From Sesamum alatum (taxonomy: Eukaryota > Streptophyta > Magnoliopsida > Lamiales > Pedaliaceae): 64,000 nt of DNA. The stretch covers positions 48,109,115 to 48,173,114 of the forward strand of contig JACGWO010000002.1 in NCBI GenBank assembly GCA_034509735.1, given 5' to 3'. The notes below the pieces were generated by a model, which was not told the origin of the DNA, made no database searches, and saw nothing but the letters and a program-made list of their open reading frames with translations. How positions within the stretch are numbered: position 1 is the stretch's first letter; the number at the start of each line of letters is the position of its first letter. Below are positions 24,001 through 37,400 of this stretch, piece after piece. The translations under genes were made by a program, and so were the position numbers.

Positions 24001-26561
24001 CTTGCTGATTGATCATTATTTCTTCTTAAATATCAGACTGATACTACGAGTGAAAGCTAGCTATAGCTTACGCTCCTTGGGGATGGATATACTTTTCGGA
24101 ATGAAAAGTTGAATGTTGAAGATGGAAAACTGCCATTAGCCTTTATTTGATAGTAAAAGTTCTCTTATCAGGTGGTGTACCTTCAGGATCCTATACCTGT
24201 AGATACAATTGATGCTTACTGTGCTAATTTAATTTTATGTTGTGCTTGAGGAATCTTAATCAGATCATGGAATCATTGCCTCTATCAATTAAAGCATTTA
24301 AATAATGGCAATTTGATAATAGATGGATCATACGGGTGTGCACATTACGGACACTTTAAAGTATATTATTAGCCAGCTGTACTGAACTACAATTCTGATT
24401 ATAGTTTCTTCACCGCAAGTGATTCTTATTTGATTCACATCATTGCAAAACTTTACAGGATAATGCAAATGCTTTGAAGGCTCAGCTTGATCAGCAGAAA
24501 AGTGTAGTTGACAACCTTGTCTCCAATACAAGGGTGGGTTGCTCTACTAATGTGCTCAATTATGTTTTTGCATTCAGCTCTCATATCATATCTGGCACAT
24601 CTTGCAGCTGCATGAATGTAGATCTTACAGCAATCTTGTTCCTCTTATCTAATTCTTCTCATGTTACGTTGCCATTTTATTTTATGATTTGATAACAGAT
24701 CCACATTAGAATTCGTTTTCTATAACTAAAATTTGATCTTATTCTTTTTCTATCTTGTTTGACAGCTGTTGGAAAGTAAAATACAGGAAGCAAAGTCTAA
24801 AAAGGATACTCTAAAAGCACGAGCTCAGTCTGCCAAGTTTGTTCTTGCCCTTCTTTACAAACTTTTAATCAATGCCCCTTGGCGATTTACTTGGTTTGAC
24901 TGTAACTGGCTATCTTTTCTTTAGGACTGCAACGAAAGTGAGTGAGATGTTGGGGAATGTAAATACAAGCAGTGCTCTGTCAGCTTTTGAGAAGATGGAA
25001 GAAAAAGGTAAGCTGATTGACTTCGTGTTTTTGTTGCAAAACGAGCTTGTTGCAGAAGGAGCTTATGCCTCTCTATTATATTTGTTGCATAATAGTCCTG
25101 TGCCCTAGTTGGATTCTTCCGAATAATACCATATCCTTCTTTAAAATGATTTTCAAGCTTTGTACCAAAATGCAATGATATCACCTAACCACCTCCTTTT
25201 TCGGTTGAGGACGTCTGAGGTGATAATGTTGTCATCTTGCTTTTTCTATGTCGAATTCACTCTGCAAAATCTAAATGGGAAAGCGAGTTTTGAGTGATAT
25301 GATAATTAGTGTGATACAAAATCTCTGAAAGACTTATCACCTTCCTCTCTCTTGACAGTTTTGGCGATGGAATCTCAGGCAGAGGCTCTCAATCAGCTAA
25401 CCAGTGATGAACTTGAAGGAAAGGTAAACGTTCTTTACTTGTTGAGATTCAAACTAAACTTCTATTGCAGGCAATATATGTTTTCAAGATATTTCTGAGG
25501 TTGCGTGTCAATTATATTAAGGTGTTGAAAAAGGGTGTCGGGCTCTTGGCAGACTAACAACCTTTTAGCTCTATTGGATGCAACAAAATCCGATATTCAT
25601 TAGAATAGTTCTCCTTATAATGTACTTGTTTGACTTAATGCCCCTCTGACATTTTCCTTTTGCATTCATTTGTTATATTGTTGTGCGTTTCATATTGAAC
25701 CTTCAGCTGGGGGGTCTTTTGTTCTTTAACTGCCATTGCTAGGCCCTTATCTTGAGTCAAAACAGTTGGCAGGAGCTTAAGTTCTTATGTGTATCGCATT
25801 CTCCCTAAACAAAATTGGAGATGTGTAGCATATAGAACCATTAATCCATTTGAAACTGCAAGCTTATAATTGTACTTGTCCTGAGCACGGAATTCATCGA
25901 AGAATTTGTCCGAATTACTATAATAGTTTCTCTGCATAATTTTTCGTTTCTCCGATGGCAATCTGAAAATGTTTTGTTGGTTCACTGGGTTGGCTTCATT
26001 GGGTGGTCAGCAGCAAAAAAAGGAAAAAAGAAATGTAACTACTAAACTGTATTGGTGATTGAAACTCACACGTCAGTAAGTCTGTGTATCTTCTCTTTGG
26101 TGCCGATGAACTTGGGGTATACAACCTATAAGAGATGGGCGCTTAACGAGATTTTCCAAACCAATGCAGTACCTTCATCGGATAAAGTTGTGATTGCATT
26201 TCCTATTTTGCAGTTTGCTTTACTTGAGACTTCTTCAGTTGACGATGACCTTGCCAGCTTGAAGAAAGAACTATCTGGAAGCACCAAGGTACTCCATTCC
26301 AAATTATTTTCTCTAAGTATTTGTCCTCTTAAAATTGTATTCTGCCCACATGCCAGCAGAACTTCATCTGCATTTCCTGAATTTTGGTATATGTAATTGC
26401 CCCGCAATAAAATTTATTAACTATTGATAAACACCTCCCTTTCTCCTGAGCAGAAGGGAGAGCTTCCGCCCGGGAGACCAGTTTCATCTGCATTAAAGTT
26501 TCAAGATCCTGAAATCGAGAAGGAGCTGAACGAATTGAGGCAAAAGGCCAAGGAGTACTAG
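21022..26561 (+). CDS. VIPP1: VIPP1/IM30 membrane-associated 30 kDa protein, chloroplast
   Basis: PspA/ESCRT-III family protein that forms rings and rods on plastid inner-envelope and thylakoid membranes and is needed for thylakoid upkeep. Exons: 21022-21160, 21682-21806, 21903-22013, 22855-22919, 22995-23076, 24459-24533, 24766-24836, 24925-25007, 25359-25423, 26214-26288 and 26454-26561, giving 332 residues (family about 330). Residues 1 to about 80 are a Ser/Thr/Val-rich transit peptide. The mature part opens with the amphipathic helix [21 protein letters not shown] long heptad coiled coil then runs ([33 protein letters not shown]). The plant/cyanobacterial C-terminal extension ends GELPPGRPV...[12 protein letters not shown] at 21022 or 21028 is possible; I took the first. 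It is convergent with BCCP. Confidence 0.96.
21200..21278. repeat. two-unit tandem duplication (~39 bp) in VIPP1 intron 1
   Basis: The units at 21200-21239 and 21240-21278 both begin AAGTACGCCGT and end CCTTGTAGAGTAATGGGTT, with a diverged centre. The duplication is direct and head-to-tail. Confidence 0.85.
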
Positions 26562-28144
26562 CAGCAAGAGTTGACGCTTGGGTGTAATTAGAATGCTATA
26601 TTGAGGACTTCTGAGCGCCCAAAGGCTTCTGCATTTCGGGTCAAACTTGGATTCTGAAAGTTGAGACGATTATTGAATGATTATATGTGTATGCACGGTG
26701 GCGTTAAATTGCCGGTTAGGAAGTTTTGTACATTATCTCAGTTATCCATGCACTCTTAGAAAGAATTGCCTCAGATAAGTTTTATCATAACATGTGTATT
26801 CTTGTAGGCAATATATGACTTTCTTTGCTATAACTCAAACTTTTACATTTCATTAAAAGGTACAGATTTATAGTCTGCTCTCTGATCATTTCATCTGAGT
26901 AGGTTTTGCTGGAGATGGTAATCTCTTTGGACAGAATGGGAACTGCTGAATTACATGACATGGGGTTTTTTACTTTGTTCCTGTTTATTGAGCAGCTTCG
27001 TTTCGAGTGCAGGTGTAATTTCTTGTGTTATTTCATCGTTTTTACGATAATTGTTTTGAGGTTAAATTTTATTCGAACTACGTTTTGATAGAAGTTACAA
27101 TATTTGTAGTTTTTAATTTTACCATTATATTTTGAAGTAATTGCCCATTATGCCTACTTTTTAGTTTCTTTATTAAATGTTGTAATTATTATTATTTTTA
27201 AATAATTGTTTCATAATCAATTATACAATTATCGGGCAAAAAGGATTTGTAGCCTTCTAGTTTTCTGGTAAGTTCGCTATTTGCCGTTTGTTGCTGTAGC
27301 CACAGGCCCTAATTGGATTGTTTTCCTCAATCCGAAGTGTTATAATTAAGGTTGGAAAATAAATTAAACCATTCGACAATCGGTTGAAATAGATTGATAA
27401 AATTCATTAAATTTAATAACCAAGTTTGAACAAATTTTTTGGTTCGATAAGCTTTTAAGCTTGATTTGATTAATGAAAAATAATAAAATATATTTAAAAA
27501 TATCAAATTACTTGAGTTTAACTCGTCTTTAATTTAATTAAAATTTATTTGAGCTCGATTAAATTAATAATTAGATTAAATTTAGATGCAATTATTGAAA
27601 CTCAATAATAATTCAAACAATTTTTTAAACAATAATTTTCTTAGCCCTACTTAAATCATTTACAACTTTTTACTGCAAGCTTATAAAAGCTAGAAATAGA
27701 AATATTTAACTAACATTTTCACCATGAAAAGTACCTTTATTGTTTGATTAACTACTACACCCATTGTCAATAATATTTTCATTACATTAAAATTATACTC
27801 CACTCACTAAATAATTGCACAGAGTTTTGACTATAGTACCACAAATGGAATAATTACATCTAGAACTCTTGATCTATGATTTACACAAATCACCCTCACT
27901 TTTAAAAAGTTACACAAACATCCTCTAAAATATACAATGATAAAAGCAAAATAGTAGTCAATTATGATACTTCAACTTTGTCTTTACAAAGACATGCTCA
28001 CATCATAGAGAAAATACATTTTGCTAATGATATTGAAGTTGTAAATTCAAATTAGATCGAAGAAATGTAATGTTGATGGGGACTCATTTAGTTACGCTAA
28101 CTAGCAACCCTCCTACTTCAGTGTACCTTTTGACAGTATGAATT
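26562..28144. other. convergent spacer between VIPP1 and BCCP
   Basis: VIPP1 3' UTR sequence probably reaches about 26830. The BCCP 3' UTR enters from the right (about 27950-28144). Between them is AT-rich repetitive sequence, including 27350-27640 with alternating TTTAAGCTTGATTTG and GAGCTCGATTAAA-like motifs, and a repeat at 27845-27960 resembling 5030-5330 and 58545-58700. No gene is seen. Confidence 0.5.
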
Positions 28145-28886
28145 CTATGGTTCTATCACAAAAAGAGGCTGCAGAGAGTAAACCAAAATAAAATAAGGAC
28201 ACAACGAAGATGTTAACTTTGTTATTTAATTACCGTCGTGATCTGTCCAGAGAACTTACTGTGTCGACGCTGACTGGCTTGCCGTCTTCCACGAGTATCT
28301 CAAGTATTTTTCCAGACTGGTCAGCCTGCAGATAGTTGATTATTGGGAACAATGGGAAAAGCAAATTATGCAGTTATTTGCTATTATCAGTTTAGAATGC
28401 AGTACTATAGAAGGATATGCTTTTAGAGATATATGCTGACTGTGTAACACAAATATATTATAGTGAAGCAAAGGCAAGGAAACATGTGGAGATGTAGATG
28501 CACAAGCAGTTGAAAGTAATTAATGCGTATAAAGGCCAGAAGACGACGAGTGATCAGTTTATTAGACCTTCCTAATTGAGTGATAAAGAGCACAAATGAT
28601 GGAATAGTGATAATGGCCCCATTTACTTTGTGATATGAGTTATTTAGTATGACAAGATATAAAAAATAAATAAATAAATAAATAAAAATGTATTAATTAT
28701 ACTATGTTTACTTGAACTGCTCGAGTTGAATAACTCAAACTACCTAAATAAGTGAGTTGAGTTATTCAAGAGGAATAGTGAAGTAAGCACCTTACAAAAG
28801 GGTGTATTAGACAGCTTATTCAACCTAATAATGGAAAGTATCCGGAAAAAAATGCACATGGAAAACTATTACTGCTTACTTCTATT

Positions 28887-28918
<32 letters not shown>

Positions 28919-31617
28919 TAGAACCTGTCCTTTCTGTACCTTGTCTCCAACCTGTAAAAAGTGTATTGCGTAAAAACAAAATTGGGAAACAGAGAGGTGT
29001 CAATCAAGTTGGATTATGACACTACTTGTGCTATGTTTTATATATATCACATTCATTTTGTAATTTATTGTTTTTAGTTGAAGTTAATCTAAGTTGTTAA
29101 CGATATCTTCAAAGAAAAGCAGTACTCTGAACATTATGTAAAAAAACAATGAAAACTACGCATGCATTCTAGATTACATATATGTTCCTGCTTTGTAAAC
29201 CTTTTGCCATCAGATTCATGTTAATACCTTCACAAATGGTGGTTCACCAGGTGCTGGACTGCGGTAGAAGGTTCCAGCCATGGGGCACTTAAGAGGTGGA
29301 TGAGATGATTTCGATGGTTGAGCTTTGGGAGGAGCAGGTGACCGAGTTGGTGCAGGAGAAGGTGTTGCAGTTGGGACAGGAGACGGAGTTGGGACTGGTG
29401 CCAGTACAGTCGGCTGAGTTTGTAACTGAACATTTGTAATGGGAGCAGGAGGTGGAGTTAAGGCCTCCTCCTTACGTATTAAAAGTTCACAATTAAGTTG
29501 TTTCAACTGCAGTTCCACGATATCCTTAGAATCAACCAACCTGCATGATGGAAAGAGACTTCGCTTCATTTATTCACTTAAAAAGAGAAAGAGGCACTCT
29601 CATTCATAGGGATCATATGGGAATGCATACTTGATAATGCTTGCAACTTGACTAATAAATTCAGATATTGATTCTTCTGATCCCAAAACAGCAGGTGGAG
29701 GCTCATTTGACAACTTAACATCATTGGATTCTGCCGCTGATCCCTCTGATTGTACAGGAGTTGCGGCAGCAGTTTTTGAGGATCCCTCCACCTCAACCTC
29801 GAAAGCAACAGATGGTTCCAAAAGCTTTTCCACAAAGGAATGGAGATTTGAAAAGATTTCCTCAAATGAGATCCACGGAGAAGACCGTACCTCCTTTAAT
29901 TGAGCTCTTGCCACTGGAGAACAATTCCAACCAGATTGCAAACCCTACAAATGAGAAACCATTGATGCCGGTTGAGAAATAGGTTAGCCAGTATATCCTT
30001 TCCTAGAGTCTATTACACATTCTATGACTGGAACCAGGAAACCGAAAACAGCAAACATGAAGAAACAGGAAATTCTTTTCTCTGTTTTAGGAAACAAGGA
30101 ATACGTAAATAAATGTAACAGAAGGAAGAAATTATTGATAGTACGATTTCAGCTGAACTCAGAACGTATGGCTCGCTCTGGTACCTATAAGCGGAGAGCC
30201 TTTAACCTTATCTTCCTTCCCTCAACTATGTCCTCGCTTAGATTCTAATTCCCTTAAAAAGATTCTGTTACAGACTTCAATTGAATTAATGATGATCAAC
30301 AATTGATGAGGCCTTCTGAATTGTCATTTGGATCCTGAATGCTGAGGATGACAATGAATGAGTGGGAACATAGCAGGAAAGATTGCAATGGAAACTCAAA
30401 TTAAAGAATTTAAATGCTGCAGCATCTAAATTTACGCCATTCAGTTTATTGTCTCTTCATTTCTGTTGGAGCCAGAATCCCCAGACTAAAGAAGGCAAGG
30501 AGAAAAACAATCTATAATAAATATAACTTCTTTGTTGCATTTTGTGAATCTCGTGTACAGGATAACATCTCACCTCCTTGTGTTCAATGAATTTAGACAA
30601 GTAGACTATTTTTGTAAGCCAAGACAATGCCATGTGGCTATCTCTCCAGACCTTGTAGATATCACAGGCTATCCGGTATCTCCCAATAAATCTCAGGCTG
30701 CAGCTAGCGCGGACACTAAATGAACTTCGAACTTCTTGCTAGTGATGATCGACTTTCCATACCACTAAAACTCAGAATCTATATACCGTAATAATTATGT
30801 ATCTTCAGTTTTCTTTTTACTCATCATTTAGCACTTCAAAAGCATAGCACATTCACTTTCCGAAATCAACTTATTTAAGTAAATTTTAGAACCCGCAATA
30901 CGAGTGCTGACCAATACCCTGCTGAAACGTTCAGTTCTGAACTGGCCAGAGGTGACTATATACTCTACATCTGTTAATCAACAAATAATCAATAACAATC
31001 AGACAGTGAACAGGAGAAAACTTTTCGAGCAAAGAAAGTTACAGAGGTTTGGAGTACACATTTCATCCCAATTGCCTCTGCTGAATACCGGAGTACTCAC
31101 TCTGCAGCTTTGCTTATAGCATATATCAACTCAAAATTGTATTTTGGAGCTTCCTTGTTTCTTAAAGATTATCAATGCAACTTTTTGCAGTTGGAAGGTT
31201 TCTTAAAGATTATCAGAGCACCCAGCTTCCGAAAACTATGAAGCGAAATAAATCAAAATAATTAGAAGAAAAAACACATATCGCTGCACGAATTAATTCA
31301 CACGCACACGTCTACATTTGTATATAGGCATATACAGAGTGATCGATCACACGAATTTCCGCATGAAACCACCAGAGTCAAAGCACTCATCAAGCAGCAA
31401 GAAACAACGTATTTCTAGAAAGACGAAAGAGTTAAGAATGTACCTTGGAAGAGAGGCGGAGCTCGGACTTCGCAAAGAGGCGAAACGAAACCTTGTCAGA
31501 ATGCGAGCCGCATAAGAAATGGCAGCGGCGGAGCGGTAAATACGTGGAGGACTTACAAGCATTCTCCGTCACGGAGGCCGCTGCCAATGCAGTCCCCGTT
31601 CCAAACGCCGTCGCCAT
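28145..31617 (-). CDS. BCCP: biotin carboxyl carrier protein of plastid acetyl-CoA carboxylase
   Basis: Carries the biotin that shuttles CO2 from biotin carboxylase to carboxyltransferase in heteromeric plastid ACCase, the first step of fatty acid synthesis. Exons, minus strand: 31444-31617, 29631-29944, 29228-29540, 28880-28951, 28260-28325 and 28145-28168. The last encodes only PLFVIEP-stop. Residues 1 to about 60 form a Ser/Arg-rich transit peptide. The conserved [13 protein letters not shown]...[16 protein letters not shown] stretch precedes a long Pro/Ala/Thr linker. The biotinyl domain has [19 protein letters not shown] and [13 protein letters not shown], with the acceptor Lys inside EAMKLM. 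Read straight through, the protein is 320 residues. Removing the 93-nt GT-AG segment 29798-29890 gives 289 and joins AQLKE directly to VEVEGSSK, closer to typical plant BCCPs. Intron 1 is about 1.5 kb. Confidence 0.94.
31157..31215. repeat. short direct repeat in BCCP intron 1
   Basis: TTTCTTAAAGATTATCA occurs twice about 42 bp apart (about 31158 and 31200), a small local duplication. Confidence 0.7.
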
Positions 31618-32194
31618 TGCACTCGCCTTCGAATCCGAAAAAAAAAACAGAAATCACAAAATAAAAACACTCACGGAGAGAATTCAATGAAGAATCAACG
31701 AAAATTCTCGCGATTATTACTATTATTATTATTATTCGTGCATTGCTTAAATAAATAGTAACTGTGTGTAGTGTGTGTTTGAGGTTTGGGGAATCCGCCG
31801 GCGGAGAGCAGCGTTGGAGCGGCGGCGATGGAACCAAAGAGGTGGTGATAACAACAGTACACCTGAGAAGTCAAACGGCGTCGCGTCGACCCGTGGGGCG
31901 GGTCATACGGAGAAGTTATCTAAGCGGGGCCCAAAACTGTCTTAGTTGGCAGACACTGATTGTACGCCGTGCTCCGAAAGAAGTACCACACCTGGACTGC
32001 TGCAGGCTGCAGCTGCACAGTACGTGAGCTGGGGCTTAAGGGCCACTCCTTTTTCGACACGTGTGCAACAAGGGAGAATTTACAGAATTGCCATTTTGCT
32101 ACCTCTACATTTACAGAAGACTCCTTCATTTTTCAAATAATTCCGAAATATTATCTTTTAAGATGTAGTCTTCATCTTTTCACTTAAAATTATA

Positions 32195-32697
32195 GGATAA
32201 TTTTACGCCCTATCTTGAGGTTTGGTGTAATTATATTAGATTTCATATAATTTAAAAAGTTACATACAATACTCTTGACGTTTGTTCTTATCTAATAAAT
32301 ACATTCATCCATTAGTCAAAATTCACCAAATTTGTTTATATTGGTCAAGAAATGAATGATAATCTATATTTATCACGAATTGACTTATTACTAACTTATT
32401 GTTGGTCAAATAATTTTTTTCTGACCAAATTAACCCTATAAGTATTAGCATGTGAAGTTGTTTAAGGGAGTTTGGTGAGAAATGATTTGTTTTGACTACA
32501 ATAAGTCATTTATAAGTTAATTCCGGATAAATATGAATTTTCATTCAACATTTTTTGTTGGTATCAATAAATTCAGTGAATTTTAACCTACGAATGAATC
32601 TAATAGTTAAACAGAAGATGTATTAGATGTAATATTCAAAATTACTTGAGGTCTGCTCATAATTACCTCAAATATGGGAGGGCGGGGTAATTATTCC
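32195..32697. mobile_element. AT-rich foldback MITE, both arms preserved
   Basis: The left arm reads GGATAATTTTACGCCC...TTTGGTGTAATTATATTAG. The reverse complement of the right end reads GGAATAATTACCCCGCCC...TTTGAGGTAATTATGAG. Further inward both arms contain AAAATTCAC(C/T)(A/G)AATTTxTTxATA followed by TCATATTTATCC-like motifs. So about 250 bp is inverted against about 250 bp, with no coding capacity. No clean target duplication was found. Confidence 0.6.
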
Positions 32698-33780
32698 TAA
32701 AATTATTTGATATTTGGGTAACAAATTTGCCTCTTAACCAATTCTCACAAGTCGATGTGGTCATCCCTACGTGCATATAATAATTACTAATATTTCAAAC
32801 AATAAGATAAATTATAAATAAAAATAATATATATAAACCAACACAACATCATTAAAAAGGAATAAGAAAAAAAGAAAAAAAATAAGAAAAATGCTTTTTT
32901 ATTATATTAATATAGATTACTAATATATATAGCACACTCATATATAGGGGATGATTCTTCTTAGTTTTTTAAACAGTTAATTATGATTTAATATATATAT
33001 ATATATATATATTAATTTGATAAATAAAAATATTGAAAGATAGAATAAATTCATGAGAAATGGTTAAAAAAAGGAGTGAGAGAAAAGAGAGATGTGGAAA
33101 TTGAGAACAAAGTCAGAATAAATAAAAAATTACACTAAAGTTAAAAACTAAAAAAATGATAGATCAAAACTTTATATTTGGTGTAATAAATAAAAATGAA
33201 TATCGAATAAAAAACTAATAAAATAATTAAATGGTTGTATAAAAATATATATTCTTTCAACTTTAGTTTTAAATTTATATTTTTTGTTATAAACAAAAAT
33301 GAATATAAAATTCGCCTGTTACACGCATACTTATATCTAAGCCTCTCAATACGCACAAATAGTGATTAATGACATAGCTGCACTATTTTTTGTGAAATAA
33401 AAAATACTCTTCAGCCGATATAATAACTAACTTATTTAATATTCAAATTTTATATTAATTAGTAAATTAGTTTATTTTTTTAATATGATGTATTGATTTA
33501 TATTTTGTTCGTATTTATAATAACATATTTTAAAATTCAAAAAAATATTTATTATATGTACGCAGAGACGTCGTGCAATAACGGTTAGTTAATATTAAAT
33601 GAAAAGGTAATTTCCACCTATCAATGATAGGTTTTGTCATATACTTATATATATATTTTTATTATGTCTATAATATTTCAAAATTATTACTTTTTATATT
33701 AATATATAGATATATAAATTTTATTTTTATTCATGATATATTTGTAACATAAAAAAATTATTTATTATATAACTTGTTAG

Positions 33781-33822
<42 letters not shown>

Positions 33823-33904
33823 TAGCTCAGCACTGACAGAAACAAGAGAGGAGAATGTCTGTCAGTTAGTCAGTGAGAATCTCTCCCCTCAAATTCACAC
33901 ACAT

Positions 33905-33935
<31 letters not shown>

Positions 33936-33940
33936 CACGT

Positions 33941-33980
<40 letters not shown>
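33781..33980. repeat. compound microsatellite cluster (TA, GA, AC, AT, GA)
   Basis: (TA)11 at 33781-33802, (GA)10 at 33803-33822, (AC)7 at 33905-33918, AT run 33919-33935 and a GA run at 33944-33980. All lie 500-700 bp before the protease start codon and are likely polymorphic. Confidence 0.92.
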
Positions 33981-33983
<3 letters not shown>

Positions 33984-34268
33984 AAATGACTGACGCAGAG
34001 CTCCTCATTTTCAGAGACAACACCCGCAAGAAGTTAGAGGGAGAAACAGGGGTAACGGAACAAGGGAGAGAAAAGAGAGAGAAAGGTGAAAGGTAGAACA
34101 ATTTCTACTAACAATATTTTGTTTATCTTCCCTAGATTGAGGTTGAGTCCGAAGAATTCTAACATCTCAATCCTACAAATTTTACTAAATTTAAACCGAC
34201 CCCTTTTGTCGACCATGTGTTTGTTTCCCATCAATTCCTCTTTCTCCCTCACGTTTTCAAGCTCATTT

Positions 34269-34284
34269 CCCCCCCCCCCCCCCC
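34269..34284 (+). repeat. C16 homopolymer in protease leader
   Basis: Sixteen consecutive C residues flanked by CT-rich sequence, about 205 bp upstream of the start codon. The length may be a sequencing artefact. Confidence 0.85.
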
Positions 34285-34489
34285 TCCTCATTCACCCTCC
34301 CTCTTGCCACCACCCCCTCTAAAAAATTCACATTTTTTTACGAACCCACAAAATAAAATAGACAACTTCACATTTATATTCATCACGATAGCTTTTGTCT
34401 CCTTCCCAGATTCCTATCCGTTCCCATAACTTGGGTTTCTCTGCCTTTGATCACAGTTTTTCCCGTATTTACAGTTATTGGTGGTGGCG

Positions 34490-37400
34490 ATGGATACTGG
34501 GGGGAGGCAATTGCCTTGGTTTCTGATTTTATTGTTGTTGGTTGAGCTCGTGTTTGTGGTGCAGGGCAATGTGGTGTTTGAAGTTCAACACAAGTACGGT
34601 GGCGCAAAGGCGCAGTTGAAAGAGCTGAGGGACCACGACGCGCGGCGCCATGGCCGTATGCTCGCCACCGTTGATTTTATGTTAGGCGGTGACAGTTCGC
34701 CCACCAGTACTGCGTATGTTTGATGTACACTCATTCTTTTTTATCTATTTATGTATTTAATGGTGCATGTGATCCTTAATTTAATTTGCATTTGTGGAAT
34801 GATGTTTTTATGGACTTATTATGATTTTTCGTTTGGTTGGGTTGGGGCGGGTATGGGGGAGGGCGCTTAGAATTAGAATTAGGAGATAGTGTTTATCGTT
34901 ACATCCTAATTCTGTGTGGTTCAATGTTGTGTTCAGACCCTGTATGATTTGACTGGTCTTGGATTCTGTTGGAATCCTTTTACAAGACCCTTCCTTGTCA
35001 AAGGGAAAAAGACTTTTACCATGGCATTTTGCAGAAACGAATATTTTTCATGACTGTAATTTATGAATTAACACAACTATACTTATGCTCTGGTGAAGCA
35101 CGATCCATATTTGATCCTTCTTAATCTGCGAATCAGAGATCCATGATGAAAAGATAGATAGGTTTGGGAGATGTGAGGACGATCATATTCATGCATGATT
35201 TAGTTTTGAGGAAAAAGGTGACGTGATAAAGTGATCTTATCATGTCATTTACTAGCTTTTACACAACAATATGGTAACTGTTAGTTATCGTCGGGTGAAC
35301 CCCATCAGGTTTCCAGCTTCCAACAATATAGTCAAGATAGCAGAATAGCACTAGAGATAGGAATTAAAGAAAGATGCGTCAGATTGGGCAGCTCTGGAAA
35401 TGAGGAGAAACGCAACCATCCTTTCTTGGATCCGTATCGTCATACCCTTAACAAAATGCATAATATGTCCCATTTATAATGCTGTAAATTCATTCATTCT
35501 ACATCCTAGATGCGTCTACTTTTGAGTATTATAAGGCCTATTTTGGCAATGTTATTGATTAATCACGAGCGTTTTTGGAGTGTTTCTAATTCTGACACTG
35601 AATATGCATGTTGAACAAGTACAAGAAGAGAAGAAATTCTGTGTGAAAACAACATGTTTTCTCTTCCTTTGAGTGATTAAAGACAAAGTGATATTAGAAT
35701 TAAAGATTGTCAAACAATGACCGAAATATCTTATGTCGGTCCACTAGTATCCAGCACGTGGGTAGAAATTGTACCATTCACAGTAAACGTGAGGATCTTA
35801 GATCATGAGTTTTTTCATAAGAATTGAGCCAACGGTTGTTTTGGTTGCTGTGTTAGATAGCTCCTAGTTTGTGAATCAATTGATTATCTGATTGTATTCT
35901 TGCAGGCTCTATTACACAAAAATTACAATTGGAAATCCTCCTGTTGACTATCATGTCCAGGTTGATACAGGAAGTGATATTGTATGGGTGAATTGCAAAG
36001 ACTGTGAGAATTGTCCTACCAAAACTGGTCTCGGTGTATGTCTCTTTTTCAGTTCTTTGTTTTGTTTTGGACCTGTTTATATCAAGGATTAGAATTCCAT
36101 CAGTTCAATACAAATTTTTAGATTGTCTAGTTACTGCTTTTACCCTTGGATAACCCTCTTGGTGAAGCCCGTTTCATCTTGGAGCTGGATGGCTGCTTAT
36201 GGTTTCTCTTAATCCACCAGATAACCTTGAGGCAGTATGATATGAAGGCCTCCTCTACTGGAACGATAATCAGTTGCGACCAAAATTTTTGTAAAGCTGT
36301 ATCTGAAACAAATCAAAATTGCAAGGCTGGAATGAACTGCGCATATACAGTCACTTATGGAGATGGGACCAAAACCGAAGGATACTATGTCCGAGATGAC
36401 TTCAAACTTGATCAAGTAACTGGAAACCATCAAACCTCAGCAATGAATGGATCCATAGCATTTGGGTGAGTTATCATTTCTGTTCTTAGTGTATATTGTA
36501 GGTCTTGCAGTATTTTGGTTCCATTACTTGCATCTTCTTGAGACATCATATATACATTGGCCATTAGCATGAATTTTGTTGAGATGCATCGATCGTTCAC
36601 ACTACAACTGATAAATAGTGCATTAGCGCGTGACCAGTGCTGGAGGTGTTAATGTTATACTTGAGCTTTGAGATAATCAACATGAACTGTATTTAGCACT
36701 TGAATGCTTTAGTATATATTCCGTCGCACGTTCTTTTCAAGCTATATTTAGTAGCTACATCGTGTTCCCTAGCTAAGAAGATAACTCTAGTCAGCTGTAT
36801 CGATGCAAACTTTTTCCTACACATTACATTTTGGTCTAGAATCAAAGTTAGGACCGGTCCCCAACCTGTTCTTTGGACAGGATATATTGAGAGAACATCA
36901 TGTTAACTAAACTAATGTGCTATACCCATACAAACTCACTATCAAATATAATAAATATCAACATACCGAACATAATGAGGTGTCCGTCAGGATATTATAA
37001 GTTTGAACAAGAACATGAATTGGTTTAGTGTGAGATTATTTAAATTCTCGTATAAAATACTTTCTAACTTACAAAAATGTATATCCTAACATATGCATGG
37101 TGTTGGAGCCTTTGTTTTGCAGTCCATCTCTATTGGTTTCTTTTTATGGAGCCAATTTGATATGATTATAAAGTTGGAGTCACAGACAGGGAAATTGTAT
37201 TAGATGGTGTGGAAGTATGCATTTATCAAATTTTTGGTATTGACGATGAAACCACAGAAATTAGTAAATGGGGAAACATGAGAAAGGGCATATATCTCAA
37301 GTAGTGATGAAGATAGTATGTCAAACGGAATTAATCATGTATTGTAGCTAGGTATTGCTTGAAACATTAAAAGTTCCTTCTCTCTTCTGTTCAAATTTTT

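Larger units (their letters stand above)
31618..34489. promoter_or_regulatory. divergent region between BCCP and the aspartic protease
   Basis: 31618-32150 is mixed-composition sequence likely to hold the BCCP leader and promoter. Short ORFs there have no family resemblance. 32195-32697 is a foldback element. 32700-33780 is extremely AT-rich with no gene. 33781-34489 looks like the protease promoter and leader, rich in microsatellites, a C16 run and CT-rich tracts. Confidence 0.5.

Noticed and set aside
26562..28144. Functional linkage of VIPP1 and BCCP as a plastid gene pair
   Set aside because: They are convergent, separated by 1.6 kb of repeats, with separate promoters. Adjacency is most simply chance.
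31764..32187. Several overlapping ORFs of 60-90 codons upstream of BCCP
   Set aside because: Mutually overlapping in different frames, no family resemblance, and positioned in the BCCP promoter/leader.
34034..34429. ORFs in the protease leader on both strands
   Set aside because: Produced by pyrimidine-rich low-complexity sequence and microsatellites; no domain or start context.
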